This document shows positions 1 to 9,541 of a DNA stretch of 64,000 nucleotides, in pieces (the stretch's first letter is position 1; every line of letters starts with the position of its first letter). This DNA comes from Aquipseudomonas ullengensis (GTDB taxonomy: Bacteria > Pseudomonadota > Gammaproteobacteria > Pseudomonadales > Pseudomonadaceae). The stretch covers positions 558,001-622,000 of the forward strand of contig NZ_JACJUD010000001.1 in the NCBI RefSeq assembly GCF_014174475.1, read 5' to 3'. The position numbers and the translations under genes were made by a program. A model generated the notes under the pieces. That model was not told the DNA's origin, searched no databases, and saw nothing but the letters and a program-made list of their open reading frames with translations.

Positions 1-1436
1 GCCCGATCGGCAGCACCGACGCCGCCGGCGTCAAAGACGTGCTGATGGAAGCCGCGCTGACCACCATCATGGACTGCGAAGACTCGGTTGCCGCCGTCGA
101 TGCCGACGACAAGGTTGTGGTCTACCGCAACTGGCTGGGCCTGATGAAGGGCGACCTGGCTGAAGAAGTCAGCAAGGGCGGCCAGACCTTCACCCGCACC
201 ATGAACCCGGACCGCGTCTACACCAAGGCCGACGGTAGCGAGCTGACCCTGCACGGCCGCAGCCTGCTGTTCATCCGCAACGTCGGTCACCTGATGACCA
301 ACCCGGCGATCCTCGATGCCCAGGGCAACGAGATTCCGGAAGGTATCCAGGACGGCCTGTTCACCAGCCTGATCGCGGTGCACAACCTCAACGGCAACAC
401 CAGCCGCAAGAACACCCGTACCGGCAGCGTGTACATCGTTAAGCCGAAGATGCACGGCCCGGAAGAAGTCGCCTTCACCAGCGAAATCTTCAGCCGCGTC
501 GAAGACGTCCTCGGACTGACTCGCAACACCCTGAAAGTCGGCATCATGGACGAAGAGCGCCGCACCACCGTCAACCTGAAAGCCTGCATCAAGGCCGCCA
601 GCGAGCGCGTGGTGTTCATCAACACCGGCTTCCTCGACCGTACCGGTGACGAAATCCACACCTCCATGGAAGCCGGCGCCGTGGTGCGCAAAGCCGCCAT
701 GAAGGCCGAGAAGTGGATCGGCGCCTACGAGAACTGGAACGTCGACATCGGCCTGGCCACCGGCCTGCAGGGTCGCGCCCAGATCGGTAAAGGCATGTGG
801 GCCATGCCCGACCTGATGGCCGGCATGCTCGAGCAGAAGATCGCCCACCCGCTGGCCGGTGCCAACACTGCCTGGGTGCCGTCGCCGACCGCCGCCTCGC
901 TGCACGCCCTGCACTACCACAAGGTCGACGTGTTCGCCCGCCAGGCCGAACTGGCCAAGCGTGAGCGCGCGTCCATCGACGACATCCTGAGCATCCCGCT
1001 GGCGCCGAACACCAACTGGTCGGCCGAGGAAATCCAGAACGAACTGGACAACAACTCGCAGGGCATCCTCGGTTATGTGGTGCGCTGGATCGACCAGGGC
1101 GTCGGCTGCTCCAAGGTGCCGGACATCAATGACGTCGGCCTGATGGAAGACCGCGCCACCCTGCGCATCTCCAGCCAGCTGCTGGCCAACTGGCTGCGTC
1201 ATGGCATCGTCACTGAAGAGCAGATCGTTGCCAGCCTCAAGCGCATGGCGCCGGTGGTTGACCGTCAGAACGCGGGCGACGCGCTGTACCGTCCGCTGGC
1301 GCCGAACTTCGACAGCAACATCGCGTTCCAGGCTGCCCTGGAACTGGTGGTCGAAGGCACCAAGCAGCCGAACGGCTACACCGAGCCGGTGCTGCACCGC
1401 CGCCGCCGCGAGTTCAAGGCCGCCAACGGTCTGTAA
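1..1436 (+). CDS. glcB: Malate synthase G, 3' part (5' end outside window)
   Basis: Condenses glyoxylate with acetyl-CoA to malate (glyoxylate and glycolate use, cytoplasm). The frame is open from base 3 and gives about 477 residues, against roughly 720 for the full family, so about a third is missing upstream. Visible family blocks are [72 protein letters not shown] and the C-terminal [12 protein letters not shown]. The Asp codon of this last block (1149-1151) corresponds to the catalytic Asp631 of E. coli GlcB, and the C-terminus (KQPNGYTEP) is intact. A strong terminator follows 21 bases downstream, so it ends its transcript. Confidence 0.97.
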   Translation, partial: PIGSTDAAGVKDVLMEAALTTIMDCEDSVAAVDADDKVVVYRNWLGLMKGDLAEEVSKGGQTFTRTMNPDRVYTKADGSELTLHGRSLLFIRNVGHLMTNPAILDAQGNEIPEGIQDGLFTSLIAVHNLNGNTSRKNTRTGSVYIVKPKMHGPEEVAFTSEIFSRVEDVLGLTRNTLKVGIMDEERRTTVNLKACIKAASERVVFINTGFLDRTGDEIHTSMEAGAVVRKAAMKAEKWIGAYENWNVDIGLATGLQGRAQIGKGMWAMPDLMAGMLEQKIAHPLAGANTAWVPSPTAASLHALHYHKVDVFARQAELAKRERASIDDILSIPLAPNTNWSAEEIQNELDNNSQGILGYVVRWIDQGVGCSKVPDINDVGLMEDRATLRISSQLLANWLRHGIVTEEQIVASLKRMAPVVDRQNAGDALYRPLAPNFDSNIAFQAALELVVEGTKQPNGYTEPVLHRRRREFKAANGL

Positions 1437-1457
1437 TTCGCTGCTGCTGTGAAAAAG

Positions 1458-1480
1458 CCGCCCTCCGGGGCGGTTTTTTT
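1458..1480 (+). terminator. Intrinsic terminator of glcB
   Basis: Six-base-pair GC stem (CCGCCC/GGGCGG, loop TCCG) followed by seven T, preceded by an A tract that could make it work on both strands. Confidence 0.9.
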
Positions 1481-1834
1481 ATGCCCGCGATTGGTGCGCC
1501 GGGGGTCGACTGCTTATCGAGATAACCCCAGGTTATGCGCCAGGCAAGCCGCTGCCTGTTTCCGCACGAACACACTAAGTCACTCTTATATAAAGACTTT
1601 CCCTCCAAGCCAAGTCACCCTGGCGCGCGTTTTTCCGCGCCACGGCCGGCACTCGCTCAGCACGCGCCGGACCGACCTCACCTTTGGCTATGGGCATAAG
1701 GATTATTCAGAAGTCAGGACGATGACAGCCACCTAGGATGCCCCGGCACCTGAACACAGGCTGCGTTGAAGATGCAGGCCTTGCGGCGACTGCCGCGGGT
1801 GCCTTTTCAAGCAGGTTCTAAGGCGGAGACGATC
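1481..1834. other. Intergenic stretch between glcB and the DUF1302 gene
   Basis: About 350 bases without a convincing gene. It holds an AT-rich patch around 1586-1596 (TTATATAAAG) that could be a -10 region for the downstream operon, and a short GC hairpin near 1622-1640. No match to a known riboswitch or small RNA was recognised. Confidence 0.4.
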
Positions 1835-3652
1835 ATGACAAGAACAACAACAGGCGCGGAGACTTTGTATCCCCACGCCCTGGCCCTGGCTGTAGCGCTG
1901 GCCAGCGCACTTCCGGCACAGGCCGCCAGCTTCACCATCGGGGAAATCGAAGGACGCCTGGATTCGTCCCTGTCCATCGGCGCCAGCTGGGCCATGGACG
2001 ACGCGGATGCGGCCTTCATCGGCAAGGCCAACGGCGGTACCGCCTCGACCCGCACCAGCGACGACGGGCGCCTCAACTTCAAGAAGGGCGAGACCTTCTC
2101 GAAGATCTTCAAGGGCGTCCACGACCTGCAGCTGAGCTACGGCGACACCGGCGTGTTCCTGCGCGGCAAGTACTGGTACGACTTCGAACTGAAAGACGAA
2201 CACCGGCTGCTGTACGACATCGACGACAGCGGCCGTGACAACGCAGCCAAGTCCTCCGGCACCGAGCTGCTGGATGCCTTCATCTACCACAACTACCTGA
2301 TCGGCGACCTGCCGGGCAGCGTGCGCGCCGGCAAGCAGGTGGTGAGCTGGGGCGAAAGCACCTTCATCGGCAACAGCATCAACGCCATCAACCCGGCCGA
2401 CGTGGCCGCGTTCCGCCGCCCCGGTTCGGAGATCAAGGAAGGCCTGATCCCGGTCAACATGCTCTACGTCACCCAGGGCCTGAGCGAAAACCTGTCGATG
2501 GAGGCCTTCTACCAGCTGGAGTGGGAGAAGACCGTGCTGGACAACTGCGGCACCTTCTTCAGCGGTGATGTCGCCGCCCAGGGCTGCAACGACGGCATGA
2601 CCACCTACGGCAGCGACTTCGATCGTGATGATCCGGCGGCCTACGGCTATGTGCCGCGCCTGGCCGACCAGGATGCCCGCGACAGCGGCCAGTTCGGCGT
2701 GGCCATGCGCTGGCTGGTGCCTGAGCTGAATGACACCGAGTTCGGCTTCTACTCCATGAACTACCACAGCCGCACGCCGGAAAGCATGTGGGTGGTTGGC
2801 CAGCCGAGCCTCAGCAGCCTGACCGGCGCCCCCGGCGAGGCCACCGCCCGCTACTACCTGGAATACCCGGAAGACATCCGCCTGTACGGCCTCAGCTTCG
2901 CCACCACCACCCCGGATGGCACCGCGCTGTCGGGTGAGCTCAGCTACCGGCCGAACATGCCGCTGTCGCTCAACGGCACCGACGTGTCCACCGCCGCCAG
3001 CGTCGGCGCCCTGGTCGACATGCTCAACCTCAACGGCCTGGCGATCTTCGACAGCGGCTGGGCCGACACCGACTACGGCAGCCTGGTGCAGGGCTACAAG
3101 CGCATGCCCTTCACCCAGGCCCAGGTCAGTGCGGTGCACACCTTCGACAACGTGCTCGGTGGCGACCGCCTGAGCCTGATCGGTGAAGTCGGCTACAGCC
3201 ATATCGGCAACCTCGGCAGCACCGACGGCAGCGACCTGCGCTTTGGCCGCAGCAGCATCTACGGCAATGGCGCGCTGAGCGATACGGCGGCGGGCCTGGG
3301 CATGACCGGCAACCAGCTGTGCCAGGCCGCGCTCAACACCAGCAACCCGGACCAGTGCAGCGACGACGGCTTCTACACCCAGAACTCCTGGGGCTACCGC
3401 CTGCGCGCGCAACTGGAGTTCAACAACGCCATTGCCGGGGTCAACCTCAAGCCCAACCTGGCGTTCGCCCACGACGTCGAGGGCTACGGCCCGACCTTCA
3501 CCGAAGGCAACAAGTCGGTGAGCGTCGGCATCGATGCCGACTTCATGTCCACCTACACCGCCAGCCTGAGTTACACCGACTACTTCGGTGGCGACTTCAA
3601 CACCAACACCGATCGCGACTTCCTCGCCGCCAGCATCGGCGTGAGTTTCTGA
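1835..3652 (+). CDS. DUF1302 family outer-membrane protein
   Basis: 605 residues. The ATG at 1835 was chosen because AGGCGGAG lies just upstream and it opens directly into a signal peptide (hydrophobic ALALAVALASALPAQA, cleavage near AQA-A); an upstream in-frame start at 1766 lacks both. The mature protein is rich in alternating aromatic/polar stretches and ends in ...SIGVSF with a terminal Phe, as expected for a beta-barrel. DUF1302 proteins are regularly encoded beside DUF1329 proteins, as here (next gene starts 14 bases later). The family's substrate is not established; a role in moving hydrophobic or aromatic compounds across the outer membrane is only inference. Confidence 0.85.
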   Translation: MTRTTTGAETLYPHALALAVALASALPAQAASFTIGEIEGRLDSSLSIGASWAMDDADAAFIGKANGGTASTRTSDDGRLNFKKGETFSKIFKGVHDLQLSYGDTGVFLRGKYWYDFELKDEHRLLYDIDDSGRDNAAKSSGTELLDAFIYHNYLIGDLPGSVRAGKQVVSWGESTFIGNSINAINPADVAAFRRPGSEIKEGLIPVNMLYVTQGLSENLSMEAFYQLEWEKTVLDNCGTFFSGDVAAQGCNDGMTTYGSDFDRDDPAAYGYVPRLADQDARDSGQFGVAMRWLVPELNDTEFGFYSMNYHSRTPESMWVVGQPSLSSLTGAPGEATARYYLEYPEDIRLYGLSFATTTPDGTALSGELSYRPNMPLSLNGTDVSTAASVGALVDMLNLNGLAIFDSGWADTDYGSLVQGYKRMPFTQAQVSAVHTFDNVLGGDRLSLIGEVGYSHIGNLGSTDGSDLRFGRSSIYGNGALSDTAAGLGMTGNQLCQAALNTSNPDQCSDDGFYTQNSWGYRLRAQLEFNNAIAGVNLKPNLAFAHDVEGYGPTFTEGNKSVSVGIDADFMSTYTASLSYTDYFGGDFNTNTDRDFLAASIGVSF

Positions 3653-3665
3653 GATGAGGCTACCC

Positions 3666-5027
3666 ATGACCCACAAGCAACTGATCCTGGCTGGCTGCTA
3701 CAGCCTGAGCCTGATCGCCGGCCAGGTGCTGGCCGCCGTAGCGCCCGAGCAGGTCGCCCGCCTGGGCGCCGAGCTGACCCCGATGGGCGCCGAAAAAGCC
3801 GGCAACGCCGATGGCAGCATTCCGGCCTGGACCGGCGGACTGGGCAAGGACGCCGGCGCCAAGGATGCCGACGGCTTCCTAGCCGACCCGTTCGCCAGCG
3901 AACAGCCGCTGTTCACCATCACCGCGCAGAACGTCACGCAGTACCAGGCCAAGCTCAGCGCCGGGCAACTGGCGATGTTCAAGCGCTACCCGGACAGCTA
4001 CCGCATCCCGGTGTACCCGACCCACCGCTCGGTCAACCTGCCGCAGCGCTACCTGGACACCACCCGGCAGAACGCCGCGCGCACCCAGCTGGCAGAAGGC
4101 GGCAACGGCCTGCAGGACTACCAGAGCGGCGGCCTGCCCTTCGCCATTCCGCAGAACGGCCTGGAAGTGATCTGGAACCACATTGGCCGCTACCGTGGCA
4201 TCTCGCTGCAGCGCCTGGTGGTGCAGGCCTCGCCGCAGACCAACGGCAGCTTCACGCCGAGCGTGGTCAAGCAGCAGCTGGCGTACCCCATCGGCCTGTC
4301 GGACTACTCCGCCGAGGAGATGAGCAACATCCTCTATTACTACCGCGAGGAATTCCTCTCCCCGGCGCGCATGGCCGGCGGCGTGCTGCTGGTCCACGAG
4401 ACCATCAACCAGGTCAAGGAACCGCGCATGGCCTGGCAGTACAACGCCGGCCAGCGCCGCGTGCGCCGCGCCCCGCAGATCGCCTACGACAGCCCGGCGG
4501 CCGAAGGCATGCGCACCCTGGATGACTTCGACATGTTCAACGGCGCGCCGGATCGCTTCGACTGGCAGCTGGTGGGCAAGAAGGAGATGTACATCCCCTA
4601 CAACAGCTACCGCCTGGAGTCGCCCACGCTGAAGTACAGCGACATCATCCAGGCCGGCCACATCAACCCCGCGCACACCCGCTACGAGCTGCACCGCGTG
4701 TGGCACCTGACCGCCACCCTCAAGCCGGGCCAGCGCCACATCTACTCCAAGCGCGACCTTTTCATCGACGAGGACAGCTGGCAGACCGCCGAAGCCGACG
4801 CCTACGACGGTCGCGGCCAGCTGTGGCGCGTGTCCGAGGGCCACGCCAGTTTCTTCTACGACCAGCAGATTCCTTCGTTCGCTGCCGAGACCCACTACGA
4901 CGTGCTGTCCGGGCGCTACGCAGTCAACGGCCTGCACAACGAAGAGAAGAACGGCTACCAGTTCGACATGCCGTACAACCGCAAGCAGTTCACGCCCTCG
5001 GCCCTGCGCGCCAGTGGCATTCGCTGA
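3666..5027 (+). CDS. DUF1329 family periplasmic/outer-membrane-associated protein
   Basis: 453 residues from the ATG at 3666, preferred over the in-frame ATG at 3654 because TGAGG sits 7 bases before it. An N-terminal signal peptide (LILAGCYSLSLIAGQVLAAV) is followed by the DUF1329 body with the usual start (GAELTPMGAEKAGNADGSIP) and IPAWTGG segment. DUF1329 is related in fold to LolA/LolB-type lipid carriers, so the protein may ferry a hydrophobic ligand in the periplasm in partnership with the DUF1302 barrel; that is inference. It forms an operon with the previous gene and is closed by a terminator. Confidence 0.86.
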   Translation: MTHKQLILAGCYSLSLIAGQVLAAVAPEQVARLGAELTPMGAEKAGNADGSIPAWTGGLGKDAGAKDADGFLADPFASEQPLFTITAQNVTQYQAKLSAGQLAMFKRYPDSYRIPVYPTHRSVNLPQRYLDTTRQNAARTQLAEGGNGLQDYQSGGLPFAIPQNGLEVIWNHIGRYRGISLQRLVVQASPQTNGSFTPSVVKQQLAYPIGLSDYSAEEMSNILYYYREEFLSPARMAGGVLLVHETINQVKEPRMAWQYNAGQRRVRRAPQIAYDSPAAEGMRTLDDFDMFNGAPDRFDWQLVGKKEMYIPYNSYRLESPTLKYSDIIQAGHINPAHTRYELHRVWHLTATLKPGQRHIYSKRDLFIDEDSWQTAEADAYDGRGQLWRVSEGHASFFYDQQIPSFAAETHYDVLSGRYAVNGLHNEEKNGYQFDMPYNRKQFTPSALRASGIR

Positions 5028-5062
5028 ACCACAACAGCTACAGCTCCATGCGCCACTCCTTG

Positions 5063-5087
5063 CGGCGACCTTCGGGTCGCCGTTTTT
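5063..5087 (+). terminator. Intrinsic terminator of the DUF1302-DUF1329 operon
   Basis: Eight-base-pair stem CGGCGACC/GGTCGCCG closed by a TTCG tetraloop and followed by TTTTT. Confidence 0.92.
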
Positions 5088-5187
5088 ATTCTCCGCTCAG
5101 GCAATGGAATGCGCCTCGACACTCACCCACAAGGTGCGTTTTTTGCTTTAAATTCCGCCCCTTACCTACACAAGCCGGGCCTTGCTC

Positions 5188-6111
5188 ATGAAGTTGCATC
5201 AGCTCCGTGCCATCGTCGCCATCTGTGAAAGCGGCAGCATCCAGGAGGCCTCGCGCCTGCTGCATATCTCCCAGCCCGCCCTGTCCAAGGGCATCAAGGA
5301 GCTGGAAACCGAACTCGGAGTGCCCCTGCTGGTGCGCTCCAACCGTGGCATCACCGCCACCGAATACGGCGAGCGTCTGGTGCGCCGCGCCCGCCTGATC
5401 CTCGAAGAGGTGCGCCGCGCCCGCGAGGAAATCGACACCCTCAAGGGCCTGATGGACGGCAAGGTGTCGATCGGCGTATCGCCCGTCACCCCCGGCGCGC
5501 AGTTCATTGCCAGCCTCAACCGCTACCGCAAGCGCTACCCCAAAGTGCAGGTGCAGATCCACGAGCTGCGCCCGTCCAAGCTGATGGAAGGCCTGCGCGA
5601 AGGGCAGCTGGACCTGGCCCTGAGCTCCCTGCCGCCCAGCCGCAACGGCGACGGTTTCCAATGGACCGAGCTGTACGCCCAGCCCACCGTGCTGGCCGTG
5701 CGCAAGGGCCACCCGCTGCGCGGCGTACGCTCCCTGCAGGAGCTGCGTAACGAGGAGTGGCTGCTGCAGGACTCCCTGGAGCAATCGCGGGTCGGCCTGA
5801 TGTTCGAGCACTTCCGGGTGCAGCCGCCGGAACGGGTCATCGAGTGCGCCTCGGTGGTGCTGTTCTCCGAGCTGGCACTCAATACCGATGCGGTCAGCTA
5901 CTGGTCGGTGCGGGTACTCGAGCATGTACAGAAGCTCGGCCTGGAGCTGGAAATGCTCGACCTGGCGGAACAGGTGCCACCGATGAACATCTCCCTGGTC
6001 TGCCGCGACCAGGAACTGATGACCCGCGAAGCCAAGGCCCTGGCCGATGAGCTGGTGTACGCCTACAAGAGCCCGCATGCGCCCAAGGTGGGTGAAGCTG
6101 GTGTGAGGTAG
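5188..6111 (+). CDS. LysR family transcriptional regulator
   Basis: 307 residues. The ATG at 5188 gives the canonical start MKLHQLRAIVAICESGSIQ; the TTG at 5182 is less likely. Residues 1-60 are the LysR winged helix (QEASRLLHISQPALSKGIKE), then a helical linker and a LysR-substrate domain from about residue 90. It reads away from the DUF1302-DUF1329 operon after that operon's terminator, so it has its own promoter; whether it controls that operon cannot be told from sequence. The effector is unknown; the general domain pattern resembles the CysB/TsaR-type aromatic and sulfur regulators. Confidence 0.93.
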   Translation: MKLHQLRAIVAICESGSIQEASRLLHISQPALSKGIKELETELGVPLLVRSNRGITATEYGERLVRRARLILEEVRRAREEIDTLKGLMDGKVSIGVSPVTPGAQFIASLNRYRKRYPKVQVQIHELRPSKLMEGLREGQLDLALSSLPPSRNGDGFQWTELYAQPTVLAVRKGHPLRGVRSLQELRNEEWLLQDSLEQSRVGLMFEHFRVQPPERVIECASVVLFSELALNTDAVSYWSVRVLEHVQKLGLELEMLDLAEQVPPMNISLVCRDQELMTREAKALADELVYAYKSPHAPKVGEAGVR

Positions 6112-6120
6112 AGACTTACC

Positions 6121-6184
6121 GTGGGAGCGGCTTCAGCCGCGATTAGCGCCGGAGCAAAAGCATCGCGACTAAAGTCGCTCCCAC
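6121..6184. repeat. Pseudomonas-type extragenic palindrome (GTGGGAGCGGCTT family)
   Basis: Imperfect inverted repeat with arms at 6121-6142 and 6163-6184 (19 of 22 positions match), lying between the convergent LysR and OsmC genes. The same architecture with other arm sequences recurs elsewhere in the window. Confidence 0.75.
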
Positions 6185-6221
6185 AATTTTTCCGCCCCTG
6201 TAACGCTGGTGACTCTGAGCC

Positions 6222-6680
6222 CTACTGCGGCTCGCAGCACACCTCGGTCTTCACCGAATTGGCGATAAAGCATTCCTCGTGTGCCTCGTGATGCAACGCA
6301 TCGAGCTGCTCGCGGCTGGGCGCGGCGCCGGCGAAGGTGACCGCCGGACGCAGGGTGACGCGGGTCATGGCCAGGCGGCCCTCGTTGTTCTTGCCCATGC
6401 GGCCTTCGGCCGGGTCGCTGTACTCATCCACCTTCCAGCCGTCGCGGGCGGCGAGCGAGAGGAACCAGAGCATGTGGCAGCTGGACAGCGCGGCGACGAA
6501 GGCCTCCTCCGGGTCCACCGCGTCTTCACGCGAGCCAGGCAGCGGCACCACATGCGGCGAGGACGAGCCCGGCACCTCGATGCCGCCATCGAAGCGCCAC
6601 AGGTGGCCACGGCTGTAGCGGTTGTCGAGGAAGTCCTGATCGCCGCGCGACCAGAGAATTTCAGCGGTATACAGCGCCAT
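6222..6680 (-). CDS. OsmC family protein (peroxide-protection type)
   Basis: 152 residues. The start at 6680 (MALYTAEILWSRGDQDFLDN) was chosen because GGAGAG lies upstream; the longer frame to 6758 adds an unlikely Arg-rich leader. The OsmC/Ohr pattern is present, with one redox cysteine in the helix ALSSCHMLWFL and the second in HEECFIANSV. Family members reduce organic hydroperoxides in the cytoplasm; the N-terminal ILWSRGDQ form is typical of the OsmC-like subgroup rather than of Ohr. It is a single gene, convergent with LysR and divergent from the M20 peptidase gene. Confidence 0.88.
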   Translation of the reverse strand: MALYTAEILWSRGDQDFLDNRYSRGHLWRFDGGIEVPGSSSPHVVPLPGSREDAVDPEEAFVAALSSCHMLWFLSLAARDGWKVDEYSDPAEGRMGKNNEGRLAMTRVTLRPAVTFAGAAPSREQLDALHHEAHEECFIANSVKTEVCCEPQ

Positions 6681-6836
6681 CGGAACTCTCCGCAGCAGAT
6701 GGCGGGCCAGCATACCCATGCCGCCGCACCCGCGCACATAACCAAAGTCGATACACATGCGCAGAGGTGATTATCTCGGCCACCACAGCCTGCGGCATGC
6801 TGCGCGGCAACCTGGGTATCACCACAAGGACAAAAA

Positions 6837-8012
6837 ATGCAGCTGATCCCACAGACCCTCGCCTGGCAGGATGAATTCGCGTCGATTCGCCGACAGATCC
6901 ACCAGCATCCCGAACTGGGTTTCGAGGAGCACCGCACCAGCGAGCTGGTCGCCGGTTACCTGCGCCAATGGGGCTATGAGGTGCACGAAGGCATCGGCGG
7001 CACCGGCGTGGTCGGCGTGTTGCAGAACGGCAGCGGCAGCCGCAGCATCGGCATCCGCGCCGACATGGACGCCCTGCCGATCCACGAAGAAAGCGGCGTC
7101 GCCTACTGCAGCCAGCACGCCGGCAAGATGCACGCCTGCGGCCACGACGGGCACACCGCGATCCTGCTCTGCGCCGCGCGCTACCTGGCCGAGACGCGTA
7201 GATTCGACGGCACCCTCCACCTGATCTTCCAGCCCGCCGAGGAAACCCTCGGCGGTGCCAAGCGGATGATCGAGGACGGCCTGTTCGAGCGCTTCCCCTG
7301 CGACGCGGTGTACGCCCTGCACAACATGCCGGGCCTGCCGGTGGGTATGTTCGTCACCCAGGCCGGCGCCATGAGCGCCTCGTCCGACGTGGCAACCATC
7401 AAGCTGGTCGGCGTCGGCGGCCACGGCGCCATGCCGCACAAGACCAAGGACCCGGTGGTGGCCGCTGCCGAACTGGTGCTGGCGCTGCAGACAATCGTCG
7501 CGCGCAACGTGCCGGCCGGCGAAGTCGGTGTGGTCACGGTTGGCGCGATCCACGCCGGCGAGGCGCCCAACGTGATCCCGGACGTGGCGACACTCAAGCT
7601 CAGCGTGCGCTCGACCAACCCGGATATCCGTAAACTGCTGCGCCAGCGCATCAGCGCGATCGCCCAGGGCGTGGCGCAGAGCCACGACCTGAGCCTGGAA
7701 CTGGACTACGACGAGCGCATTGGCGTGCTGCTCAACACCCCGACCGAGACCGCCCTGCTGCAGGACGTGGCGCGCGAACTGGTCGGCAGCCAGGCCGTAC
7801 TCACCAGCGTGCCCACCGGCTACCTGGGCAGCGAGGACTTCGCCTCCATGCTGGAAGTGCGCCCCGGCTGCTACATCGTCACCGGCAACGGCAACAGCGG
7901 CCCGAGCGGCTGCATGGTCCACAACCCGGGCTACGACTTCAACGACCAGGCCATCCCCTTCGGCGCCAGCCTCTGGGCACGCCTGGTCGAAACCTACCTG
8001 TGCGCCGCCTGA
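6837..8012 (+). CDS. M20 family amidohydrolase (hippurate hydrolase-like)
   Basis: 391 residues; ATG at 6837 with AAGGA 6 bases upstream. Metal-site blocks of the M20D/HipO subfamily are visible: RADMDALPIHEE, CGHDGHTA and QPAEETLGGAKRM, followed by a dimerisation lid (GVGGHGAMPHKT) and a C-terminal His region (MVHNPGYDFND). Such enzymes hydrolyse N-acylated amino acids. The next genes encode an MFS transporter and an M14-like peptidase, so the trio looks like an uptake and breakdown pathway for an acylated or peptidic amino acid; the substrate is not deducible. Confidence 0.92.
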   Translation: MQLIPQTLAWQDEFASIRRQIHQHPELGFEEHRTSELVAGYLRQWGYEVHEGIGGTGVVGVLQNGSGSRSIGIRADMDALPIHEESGVAYCSQHAGKMHACGHDGHTAILLCAARYLAETRRFDGTLHLIFQPAEETLGGAKRMIEDGLFERFPCDAVYALHNMPGLPVGMFVTQAGAMSASSDVATIKLVGVGGHGAMPHKTKDPVVAAAELVLALQTIVARNVPAGEVGVVTVGAIHAGEAPNVIPDVATLKLSVRSTNPDIRKLLRQRISAIAQGVAQSHDLSLELDYDERIGVLLNTPTETALLQDVARELVGSQAVLTSVPTGYLGSEDFASMLEVRPGCYIVTGNGNSGPSGCMVHNPGYDFNDQAIPFGASLWARLVETYLCAA

Positions 8013-8053
8013 ATCGCCGCGCACCACCGCCCTGCAGTAACGGGAGCAGTCTC

Positions 8054-9367
8054 ATGTCCGAATCGAAACCCCAGCGCCGCACCCTGGTGGTCATCCTGCT
8101 GATGGCGGTGATGGTGATCAGCGTGCTGGACAAGACCATCTTCGCCTTCGCCGGCGTGCAGATCATCGACGAGCTGAAGCTGACACCCGAGCAGTTCGGC
8201 TTCGTCGGCAGTGCGTTCTTCTTCCTTTATTCGCTGTCCGGCGTGCTGGTCGGCTTCCTCGCCAACCGCTTCCCCACCCGCTGGATTCTCGCCGGCATGG
8301 CGCTGGTGTGGACCACCGCGCAGCTGATGGTGACCAGCGCCAGCAGCCTGACCGCCCTGACCGCCAGCCGCCTGGTGCTCGGCGCCGGTTGCGGCCCGGG
8401 CACGGCGGTGACCCAGCATGCCTGCTTCAAATGGTTCGCCCCGACCGAGCGCGTGCTGCCGGCCTCGCTGATCCAGGTGTCGATCATGCTCGGCGGCCTG
8501 ATCGGCGCCATCGCCCTGCCGTTCTGCATCCACCATTTCGGCTGGCGCATGGCCTACATGGCACTGGCCGCCCTGAGCTTCATCTGGCTGCTGGTGTGGC
8601 TGGTGTTTGGCGCCGAAGGCCAGCAGACCGACAGCGCCGAGCCAGGCCAGGTCAGCCAAGCCGAGCAGACGACGCCCTACCGCCACCTGCTGCTCAACCG
8701 CACCTTCGTGTGGATTTCCCTGATGTGCTTCCTCGCCTACCTGCCCAATGCCCTGTCGTTCAGCTGGTCGGCGGTGTACATGCAGAAGGGCCTGGGTCTG
8801 ACCGCGATGCAGACCGGCTACCTGATGTTCGCCGCCACGCTCAGCATCATCGTGCTCAACCTGCTGATGTCCGCACTGTCGCAGCGCATCCTGCAGCGTG
8901 GCGTCAGCCTGCAGCGCAGCCTGGTGCTGCCACCGATGCTCTGCTGCATCGTCGGCGCAGCGGCCTTCTGCGCCATGGGCACGCTGTTCGATAGCCTGCC
9001 GGCGAAGCTGGTGCTATACAGCGTGGGCGGCGTGCTGCTCAACGCCGTGTTCGCCTTCGGCATGACCATCACCGCGCACATCTCACCGACTCGCCAGCGC
9101 GGCGCCATGCTGGCCATCCACGTCGGCAGCCTGACCGCTTCCGGCATGCTCGCCCCCTGGCTGGTGGGCCAGCTGATCACCCTGCTGGACAACGACATCG
9201 CCCGCGGCTTCGAGGCCTCGATCAATGGTTTCGGCGGGGTGATTCTGCTCTGCGCCGTGCTCGGCCTGTACCTCATCACCCCGGAAACCACACGCCAGCG
9301 CCTGCTCGGCCTGAGCCGCCCGGCGCAACCCGACATGCCCGCAGAGGCATCCATGAAAGCCCTGTAA
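8054..9367 (+). CDS. MFS transporter (anion/cation symporter-like)
   Basis: 437 residues; ATG at 8054 with GGGAG upstream, 41 bases after the M20 stop, so probably co-transcribed. The protein shows about twelve hydrophobic segments in two blocks separated by a polar central loop (EGQQTDSAEPGQVSQAEQT). An early acidic residue (VISVLDKTIFAFAG) and the loop with ANRFPTRW resemble the ACS subfamily that carries organic anions. It is predicted to sit in the inner membrane and import the substrate of the flanking hydrolases (inference from context). Confidence 0.88.
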   Translation: MSESKPQRRTLVVILLMAVMVISVLDKTIFAFAGVQIIDELKLTPEQFGFVGSAFFFLYSLSGVLVGFLANRFPTRWILAGMALVWTTAQLMVTSASSLTALTASRLVLGAGCGPGTAVTQHACFKWFAPTERVLPASLIQVSIMLGGLIGAIALPFCIHHFGWRMAYMALAALSFIWLLVWLVFGAEGQQTDSAEPGQVSQAEQTTPYRHLLLNRTFVWISLMCFLAYLPNALSFSWSAVYMQKGLGLTAMQTGYLMFAATLSIIVLNLLMSALSQRILQRGVSLQRSLVLPPMLCCIVGAAAFCAMGTLFDSLPAKLVLYSVGGVLLNAVFAFGMTITAHISPTRQRGAMLAIHVGSLTASGMLAPWLVGQLITLLDNDIARGFEASINGFGGVILLCAVLGLYLITPETTRQRLLGLSRPAQPDMPAEASMKAL

Positions 9368-9541
9368 GGCGCCTTCATGGCGCGGGCCGAGGCTACCCGC
9401 CACAGCCCGTTTCATCGCCCTCGCTCCCCGGTTACCGCCTACCACCGGGGCAGGCCACAAGCCTGCCCTGCGGGGTTCGCTGCGCCCGCATTTAACCGCG
9501 GCTGCGCCGGGGCAGCACTCAACGACCCGACTGGACACCCC

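Noticed and set aside
1449..1736. 95-codon open frame after glcB
   Set aside because: Starts inside the glcB terminator and has no RBS or recognisable family.
1733..3676. Long antisense open frame opposite the DUF1302 gene (about 647 codons)
   Set aside because: A composition shadow: the + strand frame has signal peptide, RBS and family features, whereas this product is a low-complexity Ala/Gly/Val/Gln-rich chain.
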